In this document: positions 25,620 to 34,107 of the stretch, piece after piece
Layout of the letters: each line of letters starts with the position of its first letter
How positions within the stretch are numbered: the stretch's first letter is position 1
Source: Schauerella aestuarii
Lineage (GTDB): Bacteria > Pseudomonadota > Gammaproteobacteria > Burkholderiales > Burkholderiaceae_B
NCBI RefSeq assembly: GCF_009866805.1
Contig: NZ_SIZW01000038.1
Coordinates: 248,001-312,000 of the forward strand
DNA: 64,000 bases
Direction: 5' to 3'
Made by a program: the position numbers and the translations under genes
Notes under the pieces: model-generated
What the model was told of the DNA's origin: nothing
What the model saw: the letters and a program-made list of their open reading frames with translations, nothing else
The model's database searches: none

Positions 25620-26936
25620 ATGGATACGCTCAGTCTTGCGGCTACCGCCGCTTCCTCAACCGATCGACGCGCAATGCTGCTGAATAGATTTATGGCCGTG
25701 CGCAACACATCGCGCGCGCTGGCGGCAGATCTCAGTCCGGAGGACTGCCAGGTCCAGTCAATGCCGGACGCCAGCCCTGTCAAATGGCATCTGGCGCACA
25801 CCACTTGGTTCTTCGAAACGTTCATTTTGTGCGCGTTCGACCCCACGTATCGCCCGTTCAGCGAACCCTTTCGCGTGCTTTTCAATTCCTATTACAACGC
25901 CGTAGGTGAAAAGCATCCCCGCCCTCACCGCGGATTGTTGACGCGCCCCAGTCTCGACGACGTCTTGAAATATCGGACGCATGTGGATGCTGCCATCGGA
26001 GACTTGCTGTCACGCACGCCGGGGCAGGATGCGGGCCTGCAGGACCTGCTGGAACTGGGCCTGCATCATGAGCAGCAGCATCAGGAGTTGATCCTGACCG
26101 ATGTCAAACACATGCTGTCGTGCAACCCGCTAAAGCCTGCTTATCGTTCGCAAGCGCCGACGGAAGATACGCGCATGATCGGCATGCTGCCCGGCTGGAC
26201 GTCGTATGAAGGGGGCATCGTCCGGATCGGTCATGACGTGCAGGGTTTTGCGTTCGACAACGAATCACCCAGTCACGACATTCTGCTGCAGCCCTATCAA
26301 CTCGCGAACCGTCTGGTCACCCAAGAGGAATATCTGGCGTTCATGCAGGACGACGGCTATCGCCGGCCGGAATTATGGCTTTCCGAAGGGTGGGACGTAA
26401 TCAACCGCGAAGGTTGGCGCGCACCCATGTACTGGGATGGCGCGGGCGACGATTGGCACGCGTTCACCCTGTTCGGCATCGAAGACCTCGATCCGCTGGC
26501 ACCGGTCACGCATATCAGTTACTTCGAGGCCGACGCGTTCGCGCGCTGGGCGGGAGGCCGATTGCCGCGAGAAGGCGAGTGGGAATGGGCCGCCAGATGT
26601 CAGCCCAGTGCGGTCGCATCACCTCAGGCGAACTTATTGGAGTCAGGATTCCTGCACCCCCGTCCTGCCGTCGCACAGACCGGCGTGACCGGCCCTGGCC
26701 AGATGTTTGGCGATGTGTGGGAATGGACGAGCAGTTCCTACGAGCCGTATCCTGGTTTTGCGGCCGCCACCGGGGCCGTTGGCGAATACAACGGCAAGTT
26801 CATGTGCAACCAGTACGTGCTTCGTGGCGGCTCATGCGTCACATCGCGCAGCCATGTTCGTGCGACGTATCGGAACTTCTTTCCCACGGCCGTGCGATGG
26901 CAGTTTTCGGGACTTCGACTGGCGCGAGCCGTCTGA
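25620..26936 (+). CDS. egtB: Ergothioneine synthase EgtB (sulfoxide synthase)
   Basis: EgtB is a non-haem iron enzyme that joins hercynine to a thiol (cysteine or gamma-glutamylcysteine) with oxygen. The 438-residue protein has a DinB-type helical domain with the metal-ligand histidines (KWHLAHTTWFFE and HHEQQHQELILTD), then an FGE-sulfatase domain with FLRGGSCVTS-like and WEWAAR motifs; the C terminus carries NFFPTAVRWQFSGLRLAR. The ATG at 25620 is chosen because it starts MDTLSLAATAASST with the right size. It is the second gene of the egtD-egtB operon. The donor thiol cannot be decided without the partner genes. Confidence 0.94.
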   Translation: MDTLSLAATAASSTDRRAMLLNRFMAVRNTSRALAADLSPEDCQVQSMPDASPVKWHLAHTTWFFETFILCAFDPTYRPFSEPFRVLFNSYYNAVGEKHPRPHRGLLTRPSLDDVLKYRTHVDAAIGDLLSRTPGQDAGLQDLLELGLHHEQQHQELILTDVKHMLSCNPLKPAYRSQAPTEDTRMIGMLPGWTSYEGGIVRIGHDVQGFAFDNESPSHDILLQPYQLANRLVTQEEYLAFMQDDGYRRPELWLSEGWDVINREGWRAPMYWDGAGDDWHAFTLFGIEDLDPLAPVTHISYFEADAFARWAGGRLPREGEWEWAARCQPSAVASPQANLLESGFLHPRPAVAQTGVTGPGQMFGDVWEWTSSSYEPYPGFAAATGAVGEYNGKFMCNQYVLRGGSCVTSRSHVRATYRNFFPTAVRWQFSGLRLARAV

Positions 26937-27070
26937 TCGGCGTTTCGATCGCGCTGGACAGATCGTCTTCGTACCTTGGAGCGATCTGGTGGTCGGGAGA
27001 TTGGCGATCTTTCTGGGCGAACGGAGACATCGACGATCTCTCCGAACCAAGCCGTGTCATTTCCTGCGGA

Positions 27071-27122
27071 AAAACGAAAAAGGCCTCCAATCGCTTGGAG
27101 GCCTTTGTATTCTTGGTGGCGC
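27071..27122. repeat. 52-bp direct repeat, left copy (att-like)
   Basis: This stretch is identical over 52 bp to 32958-33009. It contains a terminator hairpin (AAAGGCCTCCAA...TTGGAGGCCTTT) and the final 9 nt of the tRNA-Met acceptor plus CCA. It lies about 135 bp past the egtB stop and is the left boundary of the islet. Confidence 0.85.
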
Positions 27123-27189
27123 GTGCGTTGCTTCAAGATGGAAAGGCCGCGCTGAGTTCACCCGCGGCTGATTCAGGAGCCCATCAGCT

Positions 27190-27933
27190 ATGCGCTTAGC
27201 ATCGAAAGTCGCGCTTGTCGTTGGCGCAGGAACACTGAAGAATACATTTTCGATTGCAGGTCAGCTTGGGAATGACGCCGCCGCTGCGATTCGGTTTGCC
27301 CAAGAGGGCGCATCAGTTATCTGCGCTGACAGATCTCTAGCGGTGGCTCAAGAGACAGCACAAAGAACTTGTTCCGAAGGTGGGCTCGCGGAAGCGATTG
27401 AGCTCGACGCCACCAATTCAGGACAAATAGATGCCGTCTCTCAGCAGGTCGCTAAAAGCTATGGAGGAATTGACGTTCTGCACACCAATGTGGGCATCGA
27501 AATTCAGGGTGACTTGTTGGAGGTTCAGGACGACGACTGGGACCGATTGATGACTGTCAATGTACGAGCATCAATGGCAACGGCGCGTGCCTTCCTACCG
27601 CTAATGAGATCACGAGGTGCAGGGTCAATCAGCAACGTCTCTTCGACCGCGAGCCTTAAGTGGAGCCCAATGCAGTTCCTTTCCTACAGCACCGCAAAAG
27701 CAGCCGTTAATCACATGACTCGAGTGATCGCTCGTCAATTTGCGGCGGAGCAAGTGCGCTGCAATTGCATCATCCCTGGGATGATACGGACACCACATGC
27801 TGACGCACTCTATCCATGCGAAGCGGCTGCATTGGAAGGCCACAAACTTAGAGACGCACGATGTCCCATGGGACGTCAAGGTAGTCCTTGGGATATCGCC
27901 AATGCAGCGCTGTTTCTCGCATCCGATGAGTAG
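27190..27933 (+). CDS. SDR-family oxidoreductase, 3' truncated
   Basis: A short-chain dehydrogenase/reductase of 247 residues. Visible are the nucleotide-binding start (VALVVGAGTLKNT, with an insertion that is unlike GxxxGxG), NVGIEIQG in place of NAG, the catalytic serine in NVSSTASLKW, and the catalytic YSTAK. The protein stops at FLASDE, where normal members go on for about 20 residues to VTGVELVVDGG. Codon use and GC are lower than in the neighbourhood, as in the rest of the islet. The downstream sequence is a decayed receptor on the opposite strand, so the truncation likely marks a recombination or deletion junction. Confidence 0.75.
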   Translation: MRLASKVALVVGAGTLKNTFSIAGQLGNDAAAAIRFAQEGASVICADRSLAVAQETAQRTCSEGGLAEAIELDATNSGQIDAVSQQVAKSYGGIDVLHTNVGIEIQGDLLEVQDDDWDRLMTVNVRASMATARAFLPLMRSRGAGSISNVSSTASLKWSPMQFLSYSTAKAAVNHMTRVIARQFAAEQVRCNCIIPGMIRTPHADALYPCEAAALEGHKLRDARCPMGRQGSPWDIANAALFLASDE

Positions 27934-28130
27934 CCTGTTCCAGCACTTTTACGGTTGGCGCCGGCGTCCCCTTAGGTACCGCCACCCCCAGCCACGAAAT
28001 CGATCTCGATCGGGAAGCCCTGCTCCTTGATCGTAGGCACATCAGGCAACTCTGGTCAACGGATGGGACTTGCGGACGCCAGGAGGCGCAACACCGCCTG
28101 TGCCGTGCGGTCGCGCCGGCCGGCGGCGCT
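27930..28130 (-). pseudogene. Decayed Bug-type receptor fragment
   Basis: Read on the minus strand, this interval encodes PELPDVPTIKEQGFPIEIDFVAGGG, followed after a frame change by PKGTPAPTVKVLEQATHRM. These are C-terminal signatures of tripartite tricarboxylate (Bug) receptors. A TGA stop lies just before PELPDVP and a frameshift lies between the two parts. Its right end meets the truncated SDR end, so it is a broken gene. The following interval to 28437 holds only unrecognisable decayed sequence. Confidence 0.6.
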
Positions 28131-28437
28131 CGCCGTACGGATCCGCCGACTGATCTTCACGCTACCTTAAGGCCCTTGCGCCACAGCTAGCATTGCCATT
28201 GGTCGATGAAGGCAGCATTTGGTTAAGTGAAGACAGCATTCAGCTACCCTTGCTTTGAAACGGGCACAAAGCTCGGCACTACCTCTCCGTGGCGCTCGAT
28301 TAGTTCTTGCGTCAGACCATCGGCAAGTGGTGGAAACGCGGGGGACCATCAATTTGGCGGCGGATCTCGCCGCCGGCCGATAGGAACACTATGCTGTGAC
28401 GAGGAGGCTTTTGGTAATGCTGATCAGGGCGATCAGC
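28131..28437. other. Decayed sequence without a recognised gene
   Basis: Short frames only. On the minus strand a stretch reading PPAFPPLADGLTQELIERHG appears after a stop codon, which suggests a remnant of some gene, but I cannot name it. Confidence 0.4.
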
Positions 28438-30405
28438 TCAAGCACATCTTTCTCCCGCGGTAGTTGATTGGGCCTTTAATTGCTCGAACCCTACGATCCG
28501 GCCTGCTAGAGCACTTGCGGCAACAGTTGAGGGACTTCCTAACCATAATGCACCTGGGCCAGATCGCCCGGGAAAGTTCCGGTTGATCGCACTGATCGTA
28601 ACCTGCTCCTGAGAACGTGACGCGCCGGGGCCAGCATTAATACACGCTCCGCAACCCGGATCCACCAGCTCGACACCCATGCGCTCAAAGACATCAAGCA
28701 TTCCAGCAGCCTCGCTGCGCCTTCTTACATCCTGGCTTCCAAACTGAAGGAAGAAGCGGACCCCGTTGCTCAAAGATATGCCTTGCTCTTCGCCCCACTT
28801 CAGGACCTCGTAGTACGCAGAAATGTCCTCGTATTTTCCTCCAGTACATGATCCTCCGTACGCAATGTCGATGGCGACATCCTCTACTAGCGTGGATACA
28901 CCGATCCCATTTCCAGGGTCTCCCGGTTGCGCGACCATGGCTTCAAGCATTGAGCAGTCTACGTCGATCGTGGCTGCATAATGAGCGCCCTCGTCGCTGC
29001 ACATCCAATCCTCTAGTTTGAAGTGAACGCCACGCCGTTCGCTGAGAAATCGCACGGTTTCGTTGTCAGGTTCGACGATCCCAGTCAGCCCGCCGATTTC
29101 CGCAACCATATTAGTCAACGTCGCGCGCGCATCCGTTGATAAATCGGCGATGGCATCCCCCTGATATTCAAAGACATGACCAACGAGTGATCCATTTTTG
29201 ATCTCGGGAAGCTGCAACAGATGCAGGACGATATCCTTGGCGTCGACATGGTGCCGCAGACTTCCGTTAAGACGGACTCTGCAAGTTTTTGGGGCCGAAA
29301 CCCGGACGTCCCCGGTCAGCCAAGCGTTGGCCATGTCGGTCGCACCGATTCCGAACGCAAACGCGCCCATCGCGCCGCAATGGGGCGTATGAGAGTCGGT
29401 ACCAATTGCAATCTGGCCGGGCAAGACATATTGCTCGGACATTATTGAATGGCAGATTCCTTCTGATCCAGTGCCGCTGCTGGATAATCCATGCAGGCGC
29501 ACCCCGTAACGTTTACAGAATGCCTCCTGCATCGCACCCATCGCCATAGCAGCGTCGAGTAGCCCAAGTTCTCGCTTCTCCGGGCTCATGGAAACGGGAA
29601 GGTAAACCAGGTGATCGGCAAAGCATTTTATTGAGTCTACATCCACCAACTGGGCGTCGTCGCCCTGGTGCTTCTTTAGAAAGGACGCACACATGCCGGT
29701 GACATAATCATGAGAATAGCGCCAGTCGGCCCGCACGAACACGGTCTCGGGCAATGCTCCTACAGCATGTGCAGGAACACGCGCAGACCTCGCAATAATC
29801 TTCTCAATATAGGTCAATGGCCGATTGGCCGCCGGTGCTTTCTCTAGCACAACGAGCCCACTCGCCCGCGCTTTGGTGTAATTGAATAGGCCCCCGCAAC
29901 GCAGAATGTCAGCCGTCACCGGGTCCAAGCCTTGAATCAGATCATCAAGTGGAATTGACTCGTTCGCACGGATGCGCGCGATCAATCCAAAATCGGTCGA
30001 TGTGTAGATTCCCAGGTTGTGGCAGTTTTGCCGATATATCCTTTCGAAATTCTGCGCGATAACCAACCGTATACCGGCGGCCTGTTCAGCAAAAGGGCTT
30101 GCTTCGCGCGAGGAGCCTTTGCCATATCTCGTTCCTGCAACAGTGACAGAGAATCCACCCCGCTTGACGCCATTCGGCGTGATGGGACGTTCCCCGCCAC
30201 ATGTCAGGCCAACATATGGGTACTTACCGAGGGTTTCGTCAACATAGAAACAAGTCCAGCCGGGAGTGATTTCGTCGGTGGAAACATCGTCGCGGAGCTT
30301 ACCGGCTTCTTCTAACGTCAAGTCTTCGCCGTGCATCTGCCGGACCAGCAGAGCTGGGTCTTCGCTTAGAAACAGTATTCTTCCGTCAAAATGTAGATCG
30401 TTCAT
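28438..30405 (-). CDS. Aconitase-family dehydratase, fused with swivel domain first
   Basis: A 655-residue protein in which the two halves of an isopropylmalate-dehydratase type enzyme are fused in reversed order. Residues about 1-190 form the swivel (LeuD/aconitase C-like) domain with the signature GTRYGKGSSREASPFAEQ. The rest is the LeuC-like iron-sulfur domain: IGTDSHTPHCGAMGAFAFGIG, YGGSCTGGKYED and DPGCGACINAGPG, with the three cysteines expected to bind a [4Fe-4S] cluster. The end reads NRNFPGRSG as in LeuC. The true substrate is unknown. The ATG at 30405 follows GGGGA. It lies 5 bp after the stop of a Bug receptor gene, so the two form an operon. Confidence 0.88.
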   Translation of the reverse strand: MNDLHFDGRILFLSEDPALLVRQMHGEDLTLEEAGKLRDDVSTDEITPGWTCFYVDETLGKYPYVGLTCGGERPITPNGVKRGGFSVTVAGTRYGKGSSREASPFAEQAAGIRLVIAQNFERIYRQNCHNLGIYTSTDFGLIARIRANESIPLDDLIQGLDPVTADILRCGGLFNYTKARASGLVVLEKAPAANRPLTYIEKIIARSARVPAHAVGALPETVFVRADWRYSHDYVTGMCASFLKKHQGDDAQLVDVDSIKCFADHLVYLPVSMSPEKRELGLLDAAMAMGAMQEAFCKRYGVRLHGLSSSGTGSEGICHSIMSEQYVLPGQIAIGTDSHTPHCGAMGAFAFGIGATDMANAWLTGDVRVSAPKTCRVRLNGSLRHHVDAKDIVLHLLQLPEIKNGSLVGHVFEYQGDAIADLSTDARATLTNMVAEIGGLTGIVEPDNETVRFLSERRGVHFKLEDWMCSDEGAHYAATIDVDCSMLEAMVAQPGDPGNGIGVSTLVEDVAIDIAYGGSCTGGKYEDISAYYEVLKWGEEQGISLSNGVRFFLQFGSQDVRRRSEAAGMLDVFERMGVELVDPGCGACINAGPGASRSQEQVTISAINRNFPGRSGPGALWLGSPSTVAASALAGRIVGFEQLKAQSTTAGERCA

Positions 30406-30410
30406 ACGTT

Positions 30411-31403
30411 TCAATTCCCCGATTCAGTCAATGTCAAATTCGCGTTGCGGATGACGCCCTCGCGTTGAGCCCGTTCTGTACGCATACGTTCCGCAAATTC
30501 TTTAACTGTCCCGCCCGTTGGAGACTGCCCCAGTGAGCCAAGCTTGTTCTGCACGTTGGGTGACCTTAACGCTGCTCCAAAGGAAGCGTTCAACATGTCG
30601 ATGACTTGCGTTGGGGTGCCCCGAGGAGCCATCAGGCTGTAGCTGACCACCATGTCAGTGCCTGGCAACGTCTGGCTGATAATCGACCCGCCGGGCGTAG
30701 CCGGATCTGGCCGCGAAGAAGCAACGGCGATCACTTTGACCTTCTTTGAATCGAGCAGGGGTTGTGCCGTACTGGTCAACGTAATCAGTGCGTTGATCTG
30801 ATTGCCGGCAATATCTCCCAGTGCGGCGCCTGCGCCGCGATATGGAACATGGTTAAGCGCAACATTCGCCCTGTTGGCAATCAGTTCGCCCAGGAGATGA
30901 TGATCCGTGCCGATACCCGGCGTTCCGTAGCTCAGCGGCACGGGGCTGCCTTTGGCCCACGTCAGAAAGCTGGGAAAGTCAGTCGCGGGGGATTCATTAT
31001 TGACCACGATCACGAGCGGCGCTTCGACCAGATGAACGACTGGGGTGAGCGCTGCCATTGATTCCTCGGCCTGGCGGCCATACAGCATCGGGTTGATGGC
31101 ATACAGGCTATCGGTCGCCAATAGAAGGGTATAGCCGTCATGCGCCGCCTTGGCGACATATCCGGCACCAACCATGCCGCCAGCGCCGGAGCGATTGTCG
31201 ACGACAACAGGCTGCTTGAGTTCTTTTTCGACGGTGGCCGCCAGTTCCCGGGCAAGAATGTCCGCGCTGCCCCCGACTGCGAAGGGCACGACGAGCGTTA
31301 TGGGCTTGCTTGGAAAGGGGGACTCGGCTGCTGCCGGGGGGGATAAAGTATTGCCCACTGCCACCACCGCACAGGCGGTGACCAAGCTGCGTAGGAAAGG
31401 CAT
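30411..31403 (-). CDS. Bug-family tripartite tricarboxylate receptor
   Basis: A 330-residue periplasmic solute-binding protein of the Bug/TctC type. A signal peptide (about 1-27) precedes FPSKPITLVVPFAVGGSADILARELA, the typical start. The substrate-loop motif RSGAGGMVGAGYVAKAAHDGYTLLLAT is present, as is VPYRGAGAALGDIAGNQINAL. Such proteins bind carboxylates for TctAB transport, but no TctA or TctB gene lies here. It is the first gene of a two-gene operon with the aconitase-like enzyme, whose substrate it may supply; this is inference. It is divergent from a LysR gene with a shared operator region. Confidence 0.9.
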   Translation of the reverse strand: MPFLRSLVTACAVVAVGNTLSPPAAAESPFPSKPITLVVPFAVGGSADILARELAATVEKELKQPVVVDNRSGAGGMVGAGYVAKAAHDGYTLLLATDSLYAINPMLYGRQAEESMAALTPVVHLVEAPLVIVVNNESPATDFPSFLTWAKGSPVPLSYGTPGIGTDHHLLGELIANRANVALNHVPYRGAGAALGDIAGNQINALITLTSTAQPLLDSKKVKVIAVASSRPDPATPGGSIISQTLPGTDMVVSYSLMAPRGTPTQVIDMLNASFGAALRSPNVQNKLGSLGQSPTGGTVKEFAERMRTERAQREGVIRNANLTLTESGN

Positions 31404-31480
31404 ATTGTTGTCTCCGATATCATAGTTGTTCGGAGATTCTAAATTTCCAGAGCGGGATCTAGGTGATACTTTGTGGAGTG

Positions 31481-31501
31481 TAATTTCCCAATTGGAATTT
31501 A
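31481..31501 (+). promoter_or_regulatory. Candidate LysR operator
   Basis: A 21-bp near-perfect palindrome whose core TTCCCAATTGGAA fits the T-N11-A rule for LysR-family binding sites. It lies in the intergenic region between the receptor gene and the divergent LysR gene and ends 5 bp before the LysR start, so it could serve both promoters and autoregulation. Confidence 0.5.
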
Positions 31502-31505
31502 GCTA

Positions 31506-32408
31506 ATGGCCGCCGATTTTGATCCTTATTCGCTTCGCTTGTTCCTCGCTGTATGCGAAGAGGGAAGCATCCAGCGCAGTGCCGAGCGAGAATCCACAGT
31601 GCCATCTGCGGTAAGCAAACGTATGGCCGCTTTGGAACAACTGATTGGATTGCCGTTATTGCGTCGCGGCCCCAAGGGGATGGAACCGACGGAGGCGGGC
31701 AAAGCGCTGACTCGACATGCGCGTGAAGTGCTCGCAAGCATTGAAAGAATGCGCTCTGCTATGGGTGCCATGGCCGATGGTGGCGAAGGGAGCGTGCGAA
31801 TTTTGGCCAGTCTGGCAGTGCTTCCTAAGGTGCTGCCTGAGGACCTCATACCGGTCCTGCACAAATACCCGACGCTAAAAATCCGATTGGAAGGGGTGCC
31901 CACTGCTGAAATGGTGAGGCATGTGCGCGAGGGGGCCGCAGACATTGGCGTATGTTGGGATGCCGCAGATTTGTCTGGACTCGACACGTTGCCGTACCGT
32001 GAAGACCACGCATGCGTCATCACAACGCCCGGGCATCCACTGAGCAAACTGCGACAGGTACGGTTTACTGACGTACTCGGATTTGATTACGTGAGCGCCA
32101 TGCCTGGGAGCATGATGGAGATTGTCTTACGTCGGCATGCGGCCGTCGCGGGTAAGACTTTTTCGCCCCGAATCGAAATTCACAGCTTTGAAGGCGTTGC
32201 GCGGGCGGTGGCGGCCGGTTTGGGAGTCAGCGTGATTCCACGCGAAGTTGTGGCGCCAATGGCGGACTATTGGGGAGTGCAGCTAATTCCGCTGGCAGAA
32301 CCGTGGGCAGTTCGACGATTTGTCGTCAGCTTTCGAACCAAGCCTTATGTCAGCCAAGCCGCGCTTCGGGTGGTAGAGGCGCTAAGTCAGCACACACCGC
32401 AAGTCTAA
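31506..32408 (+). CDS. LysR-family regulator of the islet
   Basis: A 300-residue LysR-type transcriptional regulator with the N-terminal helix-turn-helix (LRLFLAVCEEGSIQRSAERESTVPSAVSKRMAALEQ) and the two-lobed effector domain (EGSVRILASLAVLPKVLPEDLIPVLHKYPTLKI, then the C-terminal SVIPREVVAP and FVVSFRTKPYVS). The most likely targets are the divergent receptor-aconitase operon and itself, with the effector a carboxylate. This is inference from position. The gene lies within the islet and has the same lower GC as its neighbours. Confidence 0.88.
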   Translation: MAADFDPYSLRLFLAVCEEGSIQRSAERESTVPSAVSKRMAALEQLIGLPLLRRGPKGMEPTEAGKALTRHAREVLASIERMRSAMGAMADGGEGSVRILASLAVLPKVLPEDLIPVLHKYPTLKIRLEGVPTAEMVRHVREGAADIGVCWDAADLSGLDTLPYREDHACVITTPGHPLSKLRQVRFTDVLGFDYVSAMPGSMMEIVLRRHAAVAGKTFSPRIEIHSFEGVARAVAAGLGVSVIPREVVAPMADYWGVQLIPLAEPWAVRRFVVSFRTKPYVSQAALRVVEALSQHTPQV

Positions 32409-32416
32409 GCGGGAGA

Positions 32417-32525
32417 TTATTGCCCTCGAAAAGCGACTTCCTGGGATGCTTTAAACCCTTCTGCAATGTCTCGCAGTAGCCTGTCAGCAAACTCATGATC
32501 CGGAAGAAAACTGCGGCTGGTCATC
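32417..32525 (-). pseudogene. Possible C-terminal gene remnant
   Basis: Read on the minus strand the end SRSFLPDHEFADRLLRDIA..., then EGFKASQEVAFRGQ and a stop codon form a short open tail that looks like the C-terminal helix of an enoyl-CoA-hydratase-type enzyme. It has no start or upstream part, so I treat it as a remnant. It is convergent with the LysR gene. Confidence 0.3.
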
Positions 32526-32742
32526 ACTCAGCATGCGCCATGAAGCCCCGCTGATGACATTAAAGAAATTGTCTGCTTTTGATGAGCCCTATCGGCCCTT
32601 ATGACAGATCGGTCATGTACGCACGCGAGCCCGATACGTCGACCTGTTGGACACTTGTCCGGGGCGGGACTCAATGGACCCCCTGCGCGTTATATCAATC
32701 CATAAAAAACCGTGATTAGTGTTACGTCGCCTCACTGCATAG

Positions 32743-32928
32743 ACTGCCCTCATTGAACGCCGACGCTTTGCCCAATGTCGCGATCTACGCGCCAAGGCCG
32801 GTACGGATAAAACCGAGACTTCTGGCGATATTCGTCAGGCTCAGAGACAGCTCGGGCACACGTCTGTCAGCATGACCGAAGGCTATGTCCGTAACAGGCG
32901 CGGCAGCAAGTCCACCCCCACCAAGTGA
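32743..32928 (+). pseudogene. Tyrosine recombinase, C-terminal stump
   Basis: The frame encodes about 61 residues and is cut off upstream by a TAG at 32740. The visible part matches the end of phage-type integrases: CRDLRAKAGTDKTETSGDIRQAQRQLGHTSVSMTEGYVR, with the conserved His in LGHTSV and the catalytic Tyr in TEGYV. It ends RRGSKSTPTK. The upstream catalytic Arg is missing, so it is a remnant. It stops 29 bp before the right 52-bp direct repeat, the usual position for an integrase of a tRNA-associated element. Confidence 0.8.
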
Positions 32929-32957
32929 GGTTTTGCGGAACTAACCTGTATTTGCGG

Positions 32958-33009
32958 AAAACGAAAAAGGCCTCCAATCGCTTGGAGGCCTTTGTATTCT
33001 TGGTGGCGC
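32958..33009. repeat. 52-bp direct repeat, right copy (att-like)
   Basis: Identical to 27071-27122. It covers the final 9 nt of tRNA-Met, its CCA end and the terminator hairpin downstream of the tRNA (on the minus strand). It is the right boundary of the islet; the distance between the copies is 5,887 bp. Confidence 0.88.
32967..33000 (-). terminator. Terminator of tRNA-Met
   Basis: On the minus strand a strong hairpin AAAGGCCTCC..GGAGGCCTTTTTC directly follows the tRNA. The copy at the left repeat can serve egtB. Confidence 0.8.
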
Positions 33010-33077
33010 ATCCCTGATTCGAACAGGGGACCTGCGGATTATGATTCCGTCGCTCTAACCGGCTGAGCTAATGCGCC
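33001..33077 (-). tRNA. tRNA-Met (anticodon CAT), elongator type
   Basis: A 77-nt cloverleaf on the minus strand with encoded CCA. The acceptor pairs GGCGCAT with ATGCGCC, the D arm is GCTCAGCCGGTTAGAGC, and the anticodon loop is ATCATAA with anticodon CAT. It is not the initiator, since position 1 is G and pairs normally. I cannot exclude tRNA-Ile2 (CAT with lysidine) from sequence alone. The islet is inserted at its 3' end. Confidence 0.9.
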
Positions 33078-33239
33078 TTTCAGATCCCGGCGTTTGAGCG
33101 TTCGCTCAATCACGCGAGTACCGAAGAACGCGATAATAGCACGTAAAAAAACCGTTGCGCAACTCGAAGCCGTTGCAGACTCCCATCCTCGCTGTGGAAC
33201 GCCGTCCGTCCCATCGGTCTAGTGGCTGCGCGCCACCCG

Positions 33240-33476
33240 CTAAAGCGCCTGCTGAACCTGCAGCGCGCCGAGCTTGGCCTTGCACATGGCATCGTGCTGC
33301 GCCAAGCCTTCGACGATCGCACCGGCCCGAGTGGGGAAAACGCCGCCCCACATTGTGCGCGCCTCCGACGTGCCCACGGCGGACACCATGATCTCCCACA
33401 CAAATCGGTGGGGATTGAGCTGCCCAACTTGCACACTGATCATCTCGTCCTTCACACGTAATCGCCGAAGCATCAT
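33240..33476 (-). CDS. Small hypothetical protein
   Basis: A 78-residue frame beginning MMLRRLRVKDEMISV, with CAGGGGCC upstream as a plausible ribosome-binding site. The sequence (for example NPHRFVWEIMVSAVGTSEARTMWGG, then VFPTRAGAIVEGLAQ) is compositionally like a real protein, with an aromatic and glycine pattern and no membrane segment. I do not recognise it. It stands alone between tRNA-Met and the response regulator, and other frames here are clearly worse. Confidence 0.4.
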   Translation of the reverse strand: MMLRRLRVKDEMISVQVGQLNPHRFVWEIMVSAVGTSEARTMWGGVFPTRAGAIVEGLAQHDAMCKAKLGALQVQQAL

Positions 33477-33723
33477 GTAGGCCCCTGAAATAAGACTTCA
33501 CTATAAATCGGCAAATTCGGAAAGTGTGGAAAATTTCGAGGATATTTATCAAGTGGCTTGATACCGGAAGACAGGGATCGATCATCGGCTAATCGCTGAC
33601 GAGGCATCAGGGAGATCGTGTTGGATGGTTTTGCCGGTATCATTGCCGGCTCCGGCATTTCTCTCTTAAGGCTCGCCACTTGCTGCGCAGCGCTTTCAGC
33701 CGCAGTTTCCATAGGTTTCGACA

Positions 33724-34107
33724 ATGCATTCAGAAAGCGCCGCCCGCCAGATCACGGTACTTGCCGTAGACGACGAAGAGTTAATTCTCGATTTGCTTGT
33801 CGAATTTCTGGCCGAACTGGGCTATTCGGCAGTGTCAGCCGAGAATGGCGTGCGCGCCCTCGCCTTTCTCACGGCTGGGCGAGAAGTCGATCTTTTGATC
33901 ACCGATGTCAGAATGCCAGGGATGAGCGGCATTGAGGTGGCTCGCAAGGCGCGCGAACTCCAACCCGACTTGCCGATTCTTTTCGTGAGCGGCTATGCGC
34001 CCGAGTTCTACGGCACAAACTTGAATCTCGACGCGGCAACGGCCATGTTGACCAAGCCATTTACGTTGGATCGCCTGGCTAAGGCAATCGACAAGGTTCT
34101 GCACTGA
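33724..34107 (+). CDS. Receiver-only response regulator
   Basis: A 127-residue single receiver domain. The acidic pair is in VLAVDDEELILDLL, the phosphoacceptor aspartate in LLITDVRMPGMSG, and the conserved lysine in MLTKPFTL. There is no output domain, so it should act by phosphotransfer or protein contact, as in CheY/Spo0F-like proteins. Its 3' end overlaps the 3' end of the convergent histidine kinase gene by 29 bp. The pairing with that kinase is a likely guess from position. Confidence 0.9.
   Translation: MHSESAARQITVLAVDDEELILDLLVEFLAELGYSAVSAENGVRALAFLTAGREVDLLITDVRMPGMSGIEVARKARELQPDLPILFVSGYAPEFYGTNLNLDAATAMLTKPFTLDRLAKAIDKVLH

Noticed and set aside
27071-33009. Insertion sequence or transposon
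   Set aside because: There are no terminal inverted repeats or transposase; the repeats match the tRNA end, so site-specific integration explains it better.
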